Origin: Betaproteobacteria bacterium
GTDB lineage: Bacteria > Pseudomonadota > Gammaproteobacteria > Burkholderiales > SG8-41
NCBI GenBank assembly: GCA_025363575.1
Contig: JANYDM010000019.1
Span: 1 to 63,760 of the forward strand
Direction: 5' to 3'
Length of the DNA stretch: 63,760 bases
The translations under genes were made by a program, and so were the position numbers. How positions within the stretch are numbered: the first letter of the stretch is position 1; each line of letters begins with the position of its first letter. Positions 18,253 to 27,072 of the stretch are shown piece after piece. The notes beneath the pieces were generated by a model. The model did not search any database. It had not been told where the DNA came from and saw nothing but the letters and a program-made list of their open reading frames with translations.

Positions 18253-18293
18253 GCGCGAGTTGGAGCGGACGTAGAACGCCGCTCAACTCGCGC
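18253..18293 (+). promoter_or_regulatory. Long hairpin just before a Bug ribosome site
   Basis: GCGCGAGTTGGAGCGG (18253-18268) pairs with CCGCTCAACTCGCGC (18279-18293) with a single bulged G and a 10-base loop. There is no T run, so it is not a standard terminator. It ends six bases before the GAGGAG ribosome site of the next gene and could modulate its translation or protect the 5' end after processing. Confidence 0.6.
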
Positions 18294-18308
18294 GTGCGAG
18301 GAGAAAGT

Positions 18309-19268
18309 ATGCGTTGGTGGTGCGTGGTAGCGGTGTGTGCGCTGGGTGTTAGTGTCGCCAGCGCACAGGGTTTTCCTAATCGATCGATTCGTTTTGTGGT
18401 GCCGTGGCCGGCGGGCGGACCGCCGGACGCCATGGGGCGCTTAATCGGCCAGCGCGCCGGTGAAGCACTGAAGCAGCAAGTGGTGATCGATAACCGACCC
18501 GGCGCCAATAGCATCATAGGCACCGAGCTGGTCGCGCGCAGCGCTCCCGACGGTTATACCTATCTGATTACGACCGGCTCGCACACAACGAACGCCGCGT
18601 TGAATCCCAAGCTGCCGTACGATACGTTGAAGGATTTCGTATCGCTCACGCAGATCGGCGAATCAGCCGGCATGGTGTTGGCCGTGCATCCGTCCGTGCC
18701 GGCGAAATCCGTCAAGGAATTGGTCGCGCTGGCCAAAGCGAAGCCCGGCCGACTGACGTTTGGCTCCGCGGGCAATGGCAATACACTGCATCTCGCCGGC
18801 GAGTTGTTCAAGACGGCGACGGGGACCAGCATTACGCACGTGCCTTACAAGGGCGCCTCGCCCGCGCTAACCGATCTGCTCGGCGGTCATATCGACATGA
18901 TGTTCGCGAGTCCGCTGTCGATGGCGCCACCGATACTGCAGGGGAGGCTGCGCGGTCTGGCGCAAATGGGCGAGCATCGCGCGGCGGTGTTGCCCGATCT
19001 GCAGACGCTGGATGAGCTCGGCGTCCACGGCGCGCGTATCGGCGGATGGTACGGCCTCTATGCGCCAGCGAAGTCGCCGAAGGAGAACACCGACCGCGTA
19101 CTGGCGGAAGTGCTGAAGGCGCTCAAGGAGCCCGACATCCGCGAGAAGATCGGCAATCTGGGCGCGGAGCCGACGGGACTTTCACCCGAGGACTTCATGC
19201 GCTTTCTCGTCGCGGATATCGACAAGTACAAAAAACTTGCGCAGCGCATCAACTTGAAGATCGACTGA
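18309..19268 (+). CDS. Bug/TctC-family periplasmic solute-binding protein
   Basis: 319 residues. The ATG at 18309 follows GAGGAGAAAGT and begins the signal peptide MRWWCVVAVCALGVSVASA; the long open frame upstream overlaps the cyclase gene and is not used. Motifs: PWPAGGPPDAMGR, IDNRPGANSIIG, APDGYTYLI, HVPYKGASPALTDLLGGHI. The PPD in loop 1 replaces the usual PTD. The ligand is probably the substrate or product of the cyclase-family enzyme upstream. Confidence 0.92.
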   Translation: MRWWCVVAVCALGVSVASAQGFPNRSIRFVVPWPAGGPPDAMGRLIGQRAGEALKQQVVIDNRPGANSIIGTELVARSAPDGYTYLITTGSHTTNAALNPKLPYDTLKDFVSLTQIGESAGMVLAVHPSVPAKSVKELVALAKAKPGRLTFGSAGNGNTLHLAGELFKTATGTSITHVPYKGASPALTDLLGGHIDMMFASPLSMAPPILQGRLRGLAQMGEHRAAVLPDLQTLDELGVHGARIGGWYGLYAPAKSPKENTDRVLAEVLKALKEPDIREKIGNLGAEPTGLSPEDFMRFLVADIDKYKKLAQRINLKID

Positions 19269-19299
19269 AATGAATTAGCTAAGTTCCTTCCTCCGCTTG

Positions 19300-19377
19300 C
19301 GGGGTAAGGTTAGGATGGGGTGATCTCGAGCTTGCCCGCTCCCCAACCCTCCCCCGCGTTGCAGAGGAGGGGCGTCA
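19300..19377. repeat. GC-rich imperfect inverted repeat between genes
   Basis: GCGGGGTAAGGTTAGG (from 19301) is an imperfect inverted complement of CCAACCCTCCCCCGC (19345-19359), followed by a GAGGAGGGG run. Similar CCCTCCCC/GAGGGG intergenic elements occur at 27732, 32291, 44880 and 52670. It follows the Bug gene and may act in transcript 3' ends. Confidence 0.45.
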
Positions 19378-19430
19378 ATCTCTCGACGCTGAATCGCGTG
19401 ACAATCATTAATCTTATGGAGCAACCGAAG

Positions 19431-20624
19431 ATGTCAGACGGTACGCAACGCTACTGGTTTCAATATTTCCAGAACAACTTCATGTGGTCGCAGGGCATGA
19501 TGATCGCGATCGAGATGGCCAGGTGGGGCGGTTCTGCAATGAGCGAGGTTGACCGCGTCGGCCAACGCCTGAAGGACAAGATCGGGGACAACGAAGCGTG
19601 GGGCGTCGAGTGGGAGCGCGAAGCGCAGCGGATCGAAACGATGGGCGACGACGCAACGGGCGAGAATCACCCGTTCACTGCAGCGTCGCACTATCTGCGC
19701 GCGGCGGTCTATTACTTCATTGGCGAGCGTTTCGTCAGGCCGGGCACAAAAAAGACAGAGCTTTATCAAAGCTGCCTGCGCTGCTACCGGCGCGGCATCA
19801 AGGTGCGCTATCCGAATATCGAGCGCGTCGAAGTGAAATACGAAGGCACGACGCTGCCGGCGTGGTTCATGAAATCGCCGGTTGCGGGCAAAGCCCCGAC
19901 GGTGTGTTTTTTCGACGGGCTCGACAGCGCGAAAGAATTGTCCGTCCTGTTCGGCGGCGTCGAGTTGGCGAACCGCGGAATCCACACGCTAGCGATCGAC
20001 GGGCCGGGCCAGGGGGAGGCGCTGCGCCTGCAAAACATTCCGAGCCGTTACGATTACGAAGTGCCGGCGGCAGCTGCCTATGATTATGTCGCGAGCCGGC
20101 CCGACGTCGATCCGAAGCGCGTCGCCGTGATGGCTTTCAGCATGGGCGGTTATTACGCGCCTCGTGCGGCGGCGTTCGAAAAACGCTTTGCCGCCGGCGT
20201 CGCATGGGGCGCGCATTTCGACTATCACGCCAACTGGGTGGAGCGGCGCAAGGTGCAGGAATCCGGCGGCACGAAATTGTCCGCGCCGCATTTCCAGTTG
20301 CCGTGGGTGATGGGCAAGCCCGACATGGACAGCGCGATGGAGAAGCTAAAGGACTACACGCTCGCCGGCGTCGCGGAGAAGATCGAATGTCCTTTCCTGA
20401 TTACGCAAGGCGAGCTCGATTCGCTGTCGCCGCTGGAGACCGGCGAGTTGCTTTACAAGACGGTCGGCTCCAAGGTGAAGAAGTACAAGGTGTTCACCAA
20501 GGAAGAAGGGGGCGCGGAGCATTGCCAGGGCGACAACCGCCAGTTCGGCTCGAACTACGTCGCGGATTGGCTCGCCGACGTGCTGAAGGCGACGCCGCCA
20601 GCGCAGTTCAATATGGCGACCTGA
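19431..20624 (+). CDS. Alpha/beta hydrolase (FrsA / dihydropseudooxynicotine-hydrolase-like)
   Basis: 397 residues. The start MSDGTQRYWFQYF is preceded by GGAG; an ATG 15 bases earlier has no ribosome site. An N-terminal helical cap (residues 1-130) precedes the hydrolase core. The core carries FDGLDSAKEL, IDGPGQGEAL, the nucleophile elbow AFSMGG (Ser about 235), Asp in LITQGELDSLSPLE and His in GGAEHCQGDN. Layout fits the cap-bearing C-C bond or ester hydrolases related to 2,6-dihydropseudooxynicotine hydrolase. Cytoplasmic. It is followed by a Bug gene after nine bases, so likely co-expressed. The substrate is unknown. Confidence 0.88.
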   Translation: MSDGTQRYWFQYFQNNFMWSQGMMIAIEMARWGGSAMSEVDRVGQRLKDKIGDNEAWGVEWEREAQRIETMGDDATGENHPFTAASHYLRAAVYYFIGERFVRPGTKKTELYQSCLRCYRRGIKVRYPNIERVEVKYEGTTLPAWFMKSPVAGKAPTVCFFDGLDSAKELSVLFGGVELANRGIHTLAIDGPGQGEALRLQNIPSRYDYEVPAAAAYDYVASRPDVDPKRVAVMAFSMGGYYAPRAAAFEKRFAAGVAWGAHFDYHANWVERRKVQESGGTKLSAPHFQLPWVMGKPDMDSAMEKLKDYTLAGVAEKIECPFLITQGELDSLSPLETGELLYKTVGSKVKKYKVFTKEEGGAEHCQGDNRQFGSNYVADWLADVLKATPPAQFNMAT

Positions 20625-20633
20625 CTTCCCAGC

Positions 20634-21599
20634 ATGAAAAGAGCGGTATCGGGTGCATTGTTCGCGACGGCAATTGCAATAACCGGCGCCGCCGTCGCGC
20701 AGACATATCCGGCGAAACCCGTGCGCGTCGTGGTCCCGTACACGCCGGGCGGTCCGCTCGACGACGTGATGCGGGTCGTCGGTCATCGATTGACTGAAAT
20801 GTGGGGACAACCGGTAGTGGTCGACAATCGTAGCGGCGCCGGCGGCAGCATAGGCGCGGAGTATGTGGCTAAAGCCGCGCCGGACGGTTACACCTTATTG
20901 CTCGGCAACGCCGGGCCGATGACGATCAATCCGGGTCTGCAGAAAAAACTGGCGTATGACGTGGCGCGCGATTTCGCGCCGGTGACGCAGATGACTTCGT
21001 CGCCGATGGTGATGGTCGTGCACCCGTCGCTGCCGGTCAGATCCGTGTCCGATCTCGTGAGGCTGGCGAAAGCCAGGCCGGGCCAGCTCGTCTACGCGTC
21101 CGCCGGCGTCGGTAATCTGCAGCATCTCGCGATGGAAGAAGTGCAGGCGCGAGCGGGCATCCGCATGAACCACGTGCCGTACAAAGGCGCGCCCCCCGCA
21201 TTGATCGACGTGATGTCGGGGCAGATCGATCTCATGTTCGCGAACATCGTGGGCGTGCTGCAGCACATTAAAACCGGCAAGGTGCGTGCGATTGCGGTTT
21301 CGTCGGCCCGGCGCGCGGCCATGCTGCCTGATGTGCCGAGCGTTGCAGACAGTTTTGCCGGGTTCGATGCGACGGGCTGGACTGGAATTTTTGCGCCGGC
21401 TGCTACGCCCAGGGATATAGTCGTCAGGCTGCAAGCCGATGTCGCTACAGTGCTTGCGCGCCCGGACATCCGCGAGCGATTCAACGATCAAGGCGCGGAG
21501 GTGGTTGCGGGTTCGTCCGACCAGCTCGCCGCATTCGTGCGCTCGGAAAGCGTGCTTTACGCGAAAATCATTCGCTCGTCCGGCATCAAGGTTGATTAA
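20634..21599 (+). CDS. Bug/TctC-family periplasmic solute-binding protein
   Basis: 321 residues, signal peptide ending near GAAVAQ. Motifs: YTPGGPLDDVMR in loop 1, VDNRSGAGGSIG, APDGYTLLL, HVPYKGAPPALIDVMSGQI. It starts nine bases after the alpha/beta hydrolase, which suggests the hydrolase acts on the imported ligand or its product. A tandem heptamer tract follows, then another Bug gene. Confidence 0.92.
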   Translation: MKRAVSGALFATAIAITGAAVAQTYPAKPVRVVVPYTPGGPLDDVMRVVGHRLTEMWGQPVVVDNRSGAGGSIGAEYVAKAAPDGYTLLLGNAGPMTINPGLQKKLAYDVARDFAPVTQMTSSPMVMVVHPSLPVRSVSDLVRLAKARPGQLVYASAGVGNLQHLAMEEVQARAGIRMNHVPYKGAPPALIDVMSGQIDLMFANIVGVLQHIKTGKVRAIAVSSARRAAMLPDVPSVADSFAGFDATGWTGIFAPAATPRDIVVRLQADVATVLARPDIRERFNDQGAEVVAGSSDQLAAFVRSESVLYAKIIRSSGIKVD

Positions 21600-21608
21600 A
21601 GGCTGGGT

Positions 21609-21680
21609 CGAGGTTCGAGGATCGAGGATCGAGGATTGAGAGTTGAGGATTTAGGATTGAGGATTGAGGAATGAGGAGGT
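21609..21680 (+). repeat. GAGGATC/T heptamer tandem tract
   Basis: About nine or ten imperfect copies of GAGGAT(C/T) lie between two Bug genes. The last copies read GGAGG and provide the ribosome site for the gene at 21685. A shorter tract of the same motif lies at 15274-15291, also just before a Bug start. Confidence 0.75.
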
Positions 21681-21684
21681 CGTG

Positions 21685-22650
21685 ATGAAATTCAGATGCT
21701 GTTACACGCTCGCGCTTTTTGTCGGATTTGCCATAAGCGCATCCGCGGCGGGTTACCCCGAGAAGCCCGTGCGCCTGCTCGTGCCGTATCCGCCCGGCGG
21801 CGGTAACGACACGATCGCGCGCCTGCTCGCGCCGAAATTCACCGAGAGCACGGGGCAGCAGCTCATCATCGACAACCGGCCGGGTGCGGGCACGACGATA
21901 GGCACTGCTTTGGCATCGCATGCCGCGCCTGACGGCTACACGATAGTGATGTCATCGGTGGCGACGCATGCAATGGCGCCGCAGCTCTATGCGAATCCCG
22001 GCTACGATCCGATCAAGGATTTCTCTGCGGTTACGCTACTCGCGACCACCCCCATGCTGCTCGCCGTGAGCGCGGTCACGCCATATAAGTCGCTGCAGGA
22101 CATGATTGCAGCAGCGAAGGCAAGTCCAGGCAAGTTGAGCTATGCGTCGGGCGGCAACGGCACTCCGCCGCATCTGGCCGCCGCGATCTTCACGGAGAAG
22201 ACCGGCGTGCAGATGGTGCATGTGCCGTACAAGGGAAGCGGACCGGCGCTGATCGACGTGATGTCGGGCCAGATTGCGATGATCATCGACACTGCGGCTT
22301 CGGTGACGCCGCATATCCGCACGGGCAAGCTGCGCGGTATTGCGATCACCGGCAAGCGGCGCTGGCCGGACCTGCCGGAAGTGCCGACGTTCGCCGAGGG
22401 CGGGATGACCGATTACGACGCGAGCTCGTGGTACGCGATACACGCGCCCGCAGGCACGCCCAGGGCGATGATCGCAAAACTGAATGCGGCGTTAGGGAGC
22501 ATCGTGAAACTTCCCGACGTCAGCGAGCGGCTGCGCCTGATGAGTGCGGAGGCTGTTGGCGGTTCGCCCGAGCAACTTGACGCCTTCGTCAGGAGCGAAG
22601 CGGCGAAATGGGGCAAGGTCATTAAATCCCTCAACTTACGCGTGGACTGA
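21685..22650 (+). CDS. Bug/TctC-family periplasmic solute-binding protein
   Basis: 321 residues. The ATG at 21685 follows AGGAGGTCGTG; the ATG 21 bases upstream is inside the repeat tract. Signal peptide ends near ISASAA. Motifs: YPPGGGNDTIAR, IDNRPGAGTTIG, APDGYTIVM, HVPYKGSGPALIDVMSGQI. The stop overlaps the ATG of the Ldh-family gene (TGATG), so translation is coupled: this Bug protein probably brings in the hydroxy acid oxidised by that enzyme or others in the sugar-acid block. Confidence 0.93.
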   Translation: MKFRCCYTLALFVGFAISASAAGYPEKPVRLLVPYPPGGGNDTIARLLAPKFTESTGQQLIIDNRPGAGTTIGTALASHAAPDGYTIVMSSVATHAMAPQLYANPGYDPIKDFSAVTLLATTPMLLAVSAVTPYKSLQDMIAAAKASPGKLSYASGGNGTPPHLAAAIFTEKTGVQMVHVPYKGSGPALIDVMSGQIAMIIDTAASVTPHIRTGKLRGIAITGKRRWPDLPEVPTFAEGGMTDYDASSWYAIHAPAGTPRAMIAKLNAALGSIVKLPDVSERLRLMSAEAVGGSPEQLDAFVRSEAAKWGKVIKSLNLRVD

Positions 22651-23717
22651 TGATGCCGACTCCCGAACGTATCAATGTAGAAGCTTTGATCGATTTCGCC
22701 ACCGCAGTGTATGCCGGCGCCGGCATGCCCGGGCGCGACGCGCATTTCGTCGCCGATACGCTCGTGCAGGCCGATGCCTGGGGTCATCAATCGCACGGTG
22801 TGCTGCGCCTGGGCTGGTATCTCGACCGCATCAAAAACGGCGTGATGAAGCCGGTGACCAAACCAGAATTTGTCGTCGATGCGGGCAGCATCGCGGTGAT
22901 TGACGGTCACGACGGCGTCGGCCATGTCATTACCGAGCTGGCTACGCGAGAAGCGATCAAGCGCGCCAAGGTGCACGGTCTCGGCGCAGTCGGCGTGCGC
23001 ATGTCGAACCATTTCGGCACCTGCATGTATTACACGCGCATGGGCACGCAGGAAGGCTGCGCGATGTTCCTGACGAGCAACGGCGGGCCCGCGATGGCGC
23101 CGTGGGGCGGGCGCAAGAAAATCATCGGCACCAACCCGTGGTCGGTGGCAACGCCCGCCGGCAAGCACCCGCCTTTCCTGATGGATATGGCGAACACCGG
23201 CGTGGCGCGCGGCAAGATTTATCTCGCGCGCAACAAGCGGCAGCCCATTCCCGAGGGCTGGGCGATCGACAAGGATGGCGCGCCGACGACCGACCCGCAG
23301 GCCGCCATCGACGGAATCATCCTGCCGATGGCGGGCCACAAAGGCTACGCGATCGCGATGATGGTCGACGTGCTATCGGGCGTACTGACCGGCAGCGGCT
23401 TTCTGTCGCAGGTGCACAGCCCGTACAAGACCGACGAGAAAAGCAACTGCGGCCATTTTATGATCGCCATCGACATCGCGAAGTTCATGCCGCTCGCCGA
23501 CTTCAACGCGCGCATGGAGCAGTACATCGCCGAAATAAAATCCGTGCCTCTTGCCAAAGGCTGCGACGAAGTGTTTTATCCGGGTGAGATGGAGGCGAAC
23601 AACAACATCGCCAGCCGGCGCGACGGGCTGCTCCTGCCGGACGACACGCTTGCCGACCTTGCGCGCATTGCGCGCGAAACCGGACTCGAAGCGCAACTGC
23701 CGTTCTCGGCGCACTGA
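22650..23717 (+). CDS. Ldh-family oxidoreductase (malate/L-lactate/ureidoglycolate dehydrogenase type)
   Basis: 355 residues, no signal peptide. Family marks: INVEALIDFATAVYAGAGM, QADAWGHQSHGVLRL, GVRMSNHFGTCMYY with the likely catalytic His, FLTSNGGPAMAPWGG, IGTNPWSVATPAG and HKGYAIAMMVDVLSGVLTG. These NAD(P)-dependent enzymes oxidise 2-hydroxy acids. First enzyme after the Bug gene and four bases before the uronate-type dehydrogenase, so probably part of one operon for sugar acids. The exact substrate (malate, tartrate, tetronate) cannot be told. Confidence 0.92.
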   Translation: MMPTPERINVEALIDFATAVYAGAGMPGRDAHFVADTLVQADAWGHQSHGVLRLGWYLDRIKNGVMKPVTKPEFVVDAGSIAVIDGHDGVGHVITELATREAIKRAKVHGLGAVGVRMSNHFGTCMYYTRMGTQEGCAMFLTSNGGPAMAPWGGRKKIIGTNPWSVATPAGKHPPFLMDMANTGVARGKIYLARNKRQPIPEGWAIDKDGAPTTDPQAAIDGIILPMAGHKGYAIAMMVDVLSGVLTGSGFLSQVHSPYKTDEKSNCGHFMIAIDIAKFMPLADFNARMEQYIAEIKSVPLAKGCDEVFYPGEMEANNNIASRRDGLLLPDDTLADLARIARETGLEAQLPFSAH

Positions 23718-23720
23718 CCG

Positions 23721-24527
23721 ATGACGGCGCGGAAAAAATTATTGATCACGGGCGCGGCCGGCGAAATCGGCTGCGTGCTGCGCGCCGGCCTCTATGACGG
23801 CTACGCGCTGCGCCTGCTCGATAAGCGCGCACAGGCGGCGCGCGCGGGCGAAGAATGCGTGGTCGCGGATCTCGCCGACACCGGGGCCTTGCGCCAGGCT
23901 ATGAGCGGCGTCGCTTGTGTCGTGCATCTTGCAGGCGTGCCGCGCGAAGGCGCATGGGACGCGATACTGCCGAACAACATCGTCGGCACCTATAACCTCT
24001 TCGAGGCGGCGCGCGAGGCGGGCGTCAAACGCGTGATCTTCGCGAGCTCGAACCACGTGATCGGCTATTACCGCGCCGCGCATGAGGTGGGTATCGACGA
24101 GCCCGAACGCCCCGACAGCCGTTATGGCGTAAGCAAGGCTTATGGAGAGGCGCTCGGGCGCATGTATGCGGACAAATACGGGATTGAGGTCGCGTGCCTG
24201 CGCATCGGGTCGTTCCGCGCGCGCCCCGAAGATGCGCGCCAGCTTGCAACCTGGATCAGCCATCGCGACATGGTTGCGCTGACGCGTTGCTGCATAGAAG
24301 CGCCGGCATTTCACTTTATCGTGCTGTACGGCGTATCGAACAATACGCGTAACCGCTGGCAGAATCCGCATGCGGCAGAGATCGGCTACCGGCCGCAGGA
24401 CAATGCCGAGCAATACGCGGCGGAACTGGAATCGAAAACGCCGCCCGCCGGCGACCCCGCGAAAGAATTTCATGGCGGCGCGTTCTGCGGGCTCGAGTTC
24501 ACAGGGGATGCGCGCCGCATAGAGTGA
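23721..24527 (+). CDS. NAD-dependent epimerase/dehydratase-family dehydrogenase, uronate-dehydrogenase-like
   Basis: 268 residues. Short-chain fold: TGAAGEIG (GxxGxxG), HLAGVPREGAWDAILPNNIVGTYNLFEAA, ASSNHVIGYY and the catalytic YGVSK. The SSNHVIGYY and NNIVGTYNL segments resemble uronate dehydrogenases, which oxidise galacturonate or glucuronate to aldaric acid lactones. D-erythronate dehydrogenase (DenD) is a related enzyme class seen beside OtnK/OtnC, and is the main alternative here given the neighbours. Cytoplasmic. It begins three bases after the Ldh-family stop. Confidence 0.85.
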   Translation: MTARKKLLITGAAGEIGCVLRAGLYDGYALRLLDKRAQAARAGEECVVADLADTGALRQAMSGVACVVHLAGVPREGAWDAILPNNIVGTYNLFEAAREAGVKRVIFASSNHVIGYYRAAHEVGIDEPERPDSRYGVSKAYGEALGRMYADKYGIEVACLRIGSFRARPEDARQLATWISHRDMVALTRCCIEAPAFHFIVLYGVSNNTRNRWQNPHAAEIGYRPQDNAEQYAAELESKTPPAGDPAKEFHGGAFCGLEFTGDARRIE

Positions 24528-24612
24528 TACTGCGCGCTAAGGGGCGCAGTAGTTGATAAACTGGCTGTTCGGCTTCTTCCGGCGGCACCGCCCACATTAA
24601 AAGGCCATCGCA

Positions 24613-25701
24613 ATGCATATCGTAGTCATGCCCGGTGACGACATCGGGCCCGAGATCACCGACGTCACCATGAAGATGCTCGACGTCGTCAACACTACGT
24701 ACGCGCTCGGCATGGTATTCAAGCCCGTCGACGTTGGAATGGCGAGTTTCCGCAAATGCGGCAATACGATACCGGAAACAGCCGTACAGGCGGCGCTGGA
24801 TGCCGACGGCGTGATCCTCGGGCCATGCGGCATGACGCTGTATCCGCCGCGCGAAGAAGGCGGCATCAACGTGCCGGGCACCATCCGCAAGCGGCTCGAG
24901 CTTTATGCGAACCTGCGTCCCGCGCGCTCGCGTCCCGGCGTGCCCAATGCGCGGCCCGGCCTCGACGTGCTGATCGCCCGCGAGAACACCGAAGGCTTTT
25001 ACGCCGACCGCAATATGTTCATGGGCATCGCGGATTTCATGCCGACGGAAGACGTCGCGCTGTCGATACGCAAGATTACGCGCGCGGGCTCGCGTCGCAT
25101 CGCCAAGGTCGCTTTCGAATACGCAGCGCGTCGCCGCAAGAACGTGAGCGCAGTCGGCAAGCAGCATGTGCTGCAGGCGACTGACGGTTTGTTCATGAGC
25201 GAAGCGTACAAGCTCGCCGATCAGCATAAGGACATCGCTTTCCGCGAAGTCGACGTCGATGCGATGGCGGCCGATCTTTACACGCGCCCGCAGCGCTACG
25301 ACGTGATACTCGTCACCAACATGTTCGGCGATATCCTGTCCAACGAAGCGTGTGCGCTCTCAGGCGGGCTCGGCCTTGCCGCAGCATTGAATATGGGCGA
25401 CCAGCATGCCATCGCCAATGCCGGACACGGTTCGGCGCCAGATCTGGTCGGCAAAGGCATCGCGAATCCGTCGGGACTCATGTTATCCACCGCGATGCTG
25501 CTCGAATGGCTTGGCACGCGGCACAACAAGCCTGCATACATCGATGCGAGCCGCGCGATAGAAGCCGCGCTGGATGCGGGGCTGGCGGACGCCAAGGCGC
25601 GCACGCCCGACCTCGGCGGCAACGGCACGACGAAAACTTTCGCGCAGGCTGTTATCGCGCGGATTGGCGCGGAAGAGTTGCGCAAGACCGGCACGGACTA
25701 G
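24613..25701 (+). CDS. Isocitrate/isopropylmalate dehydrogenase-family protein (tartrate-dehydrogenase-like)
   Basis: 362 residues. Family marks: MPGDDIGPEI at the N-terminus, REEGGINVPGTIRKRLELYANLRPAR, ARENTEGFYADR, VTNMFGDILSNEACALSGGLG and NAGHGSAPDL. The second Asp of the usual GDILSDE metal-binding segment is Asn244 here (AAC), while Asp240 is kept. Members oxidise malate-type beta-hydroxy acids (isopropylmalate, tartrate, malate) with NAD and a divalent metal. The block suggests tartrate or another tetraric or tetronic acid. The D-to-N change may weaken metal binding or mark a subfamily. Confidence 0.88.
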   Translation: MHIVVMPGDDIGPEITDVTMKMLDVVNTTYALGMVFKPVDVGMASFRKCGNTIPETAVQAALDADGVILGPCGMTLYPPREEGGINVPGTIRKRLELYANLRPARSRPGVPNARPGLDVLIARENTEGFYADRNMFMGIADFMPTEDVALSIRKITRAGSRRIAKVAFEYAARRRKNVSAVGKQHVLQATDGLFMSEAYKLADQHKDIAFREVDVDAMAADLYTRPQRYDVILVTNMFGDILSNEACALSGGLGLAAALNMGDQHAIANAGHGSAPDLVGKGIANPSGLMLSTAMLLEWLGTRHNKPAYIDASRAIEAALDAGLADAKARTPDLGGNGTTKTFAQAVIARIGAEELRKTGTD

Positions 25702-25712
25702 GCAAGATTCGC

Positions 25713-26963
25713 ATGTTGCTGGGCTGCATCGCCGATGATTTCACCGGCGCTACTGATCTTGCCAGCACCCTCGTGCGCCAGGGCATGTCGACAGTCGTGC
25801 TGCTCGGCGTGCCGTGCGGCCCGGCACCGGACGCCGACGCCGTCATCGTCGCGCTGAAATCGCGGTCCATTCCGGCCGCCGATGCCATCAGGCAGTCGCT
25901 CGACGCGCTGGAATTCCTCAAGCGCGGCGGCGCGCGCCAGCACTATTTCAAATACTGCTCGACTTTCGATTCGACGGACGCGGGAAACATCGGCCCGGTA
26001 GCGGAAGCGCTGTTGGCCGCGCTCGGAGAGCGCTTCACGATAGCGTGCCCGGCGTTTCCGACCAACAAGCGCACGATCTATCAAGGTAACCTCTTTGTCG
26101 GCGATCAATTGTTGTCCGAATCGAGCATGCGCCATCATCCGCTGAACCCGATGACGGATTCGTCGCTGGTGCGGGTGCTGCAACGCCAGGCGAAGGGCAA
26201 GGTCGGCTTAATTCCTTTTACTGTTGTTGCGCAAGGCGCGGGAGCGATCAACAGCGAAACAAAGAAGCTGGCGGACGCCGGCATAACGCACGCGATCGTC
26301 GATGCGATTACCGATGAAAATCTGGTTGCAATCAGCACTGCCTGCGCGGACATGAAGCTGCTGACCGGCGGTTCGGGTCTCGCGCTCGGCCTGCCCGGGA
26401 ATTTCCGGCGCAAGCAGCTGCTTAAGACCGCCAAGGCGGGTGAATTGCCGCGCATAAAAGGCCATGCCCTCGTACTGTCCGGCAGTTGTTCGGCGGCCAC
26501 TCAATGCCAGGTGGAGGACATGCAGCAGCATTGCGATAGTTTTGCGCTCGATGCGCTGGCACTCGCGCGCGATCGGGACGTGGTGCGCAAAGCAGTGGAG
26601 TGGGCGCAGACGCGGCTGGGCGACAAACCTGTATTGATATACTCGACTGCAGCGCCGGAGCAGATAGCGGCGGTGCAGGCCGAACTTGGCCGCGAACGCG
26701 CGGGCACGATGGTGGAGCAGGCGCTGGGAGAAATCGCGAAGAAACTCGTCGCACACGGCGTGCGCAGACTGGTCGTTGCCGGCGGCGAGACCTCAGGCGC
26801 AGTCGTCATCGCGCTGGGAATCAATGGACTGCGCGTAGGCGCGGAAATCGATCCCGGCGTGCCGTGGACGGCGAGCCTGAGCGATAAGCCGATTGCATTG
26901 GCGCTGAAGTCGGGCAATTTCGGCAGCGACGATTTTTTTCTGAAAGCTTTTAAAACTTTGTAG
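25713..26963 (+). CDS. otnK: 3-oxo-tetronate kinase (four-carbon acid sugar kinase)
   Basis: 416 residues from ATG 25713; the longer open frame upstream overlaps the preceding gene. Start MLLGCIADDFTGATDLAS is the DUF1537 substrate-domain signature; KYCSTFDSTDAGNIGPV follows, and the C-terminal nucleotide domain has VVAGGETSGAVVIALG and ALKSGNFGSDDFFLKAF. OtnK phosphorylates 3-oxo-tetronates at O4 in the D-threonate/D-erythronate pathways; OtnC then decarboxylates the product. otnC lies 109 bases downstream, supporting the call. The TAG stop is part of the repeat element at 26962. Confidence 0.92.
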   Translation: MLLGCIADDFTGATDLASTLVRQGMSTVVLLGVPCGPAPDADAVIVALKSRSIPAADAIRQSLDALEFLKRGGARQHYFKYCSTFDSTDAGNIGPVAEALLAALGERFTIACPAFPTNKRTIYQGNLFVGDQLLSESSMRHHPLNPMTDSSLVRVLQRQAKGKVGLIPFTVVAQGAGAINSETKKLADAGITHAIVDAITDENLVAISTACADMKLLTGGSGLALGLPGNFRRKQLLKTAKAGELPRIKGHALVLSGSCSAATQCQVEDMQQHCDSFALDALALARDRDVVRKAVEWAQTRLGDKPVLIYSTAAPEQIAAVQAELGRERAGTMVEQALGEIAKKLVAHGVRRLVVAGGETSGAVVIALGINGLRVGAEIDPGVPWTASLSDKPIALALKSGNFGSDDFFLKAFKTL

Positions 26964-27054
26964 CCGCCGATAGACGCGATGAATGCAGATAGCACCAAGC
27001 CAAATCTGTTGCTTTTCAGGCTCTTAGGGTTTGCATCTGCGTTTATCAGCGGCT
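26962..27054. repeat. Intergenic repeat with inverted ends, copy 2
   Basis: Left end AGCCGCCGATAGACGC (26962-26977) is inverted (14 of 16) relative to GCGTTTATCAGCGGCT (27039-27054). The right arm ATCTGCGTTTATCAGCGGCT matches copies at 14126 and 39671. The left end includes the last two bases of the otnK stop (TAG), as copy 3 does for the ThDP gene. Confidence 0.75.
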
Positions 27055-27072
27055 GAAAAAAGCGGAATTTAA

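Noticed and set aside
18042..18308. Upstream extension of the Bug frame at 18309
   Set aside because: It overlaps the cyclase gene and the hairpin; the ribosome site and signal peptide place the start at 18309.
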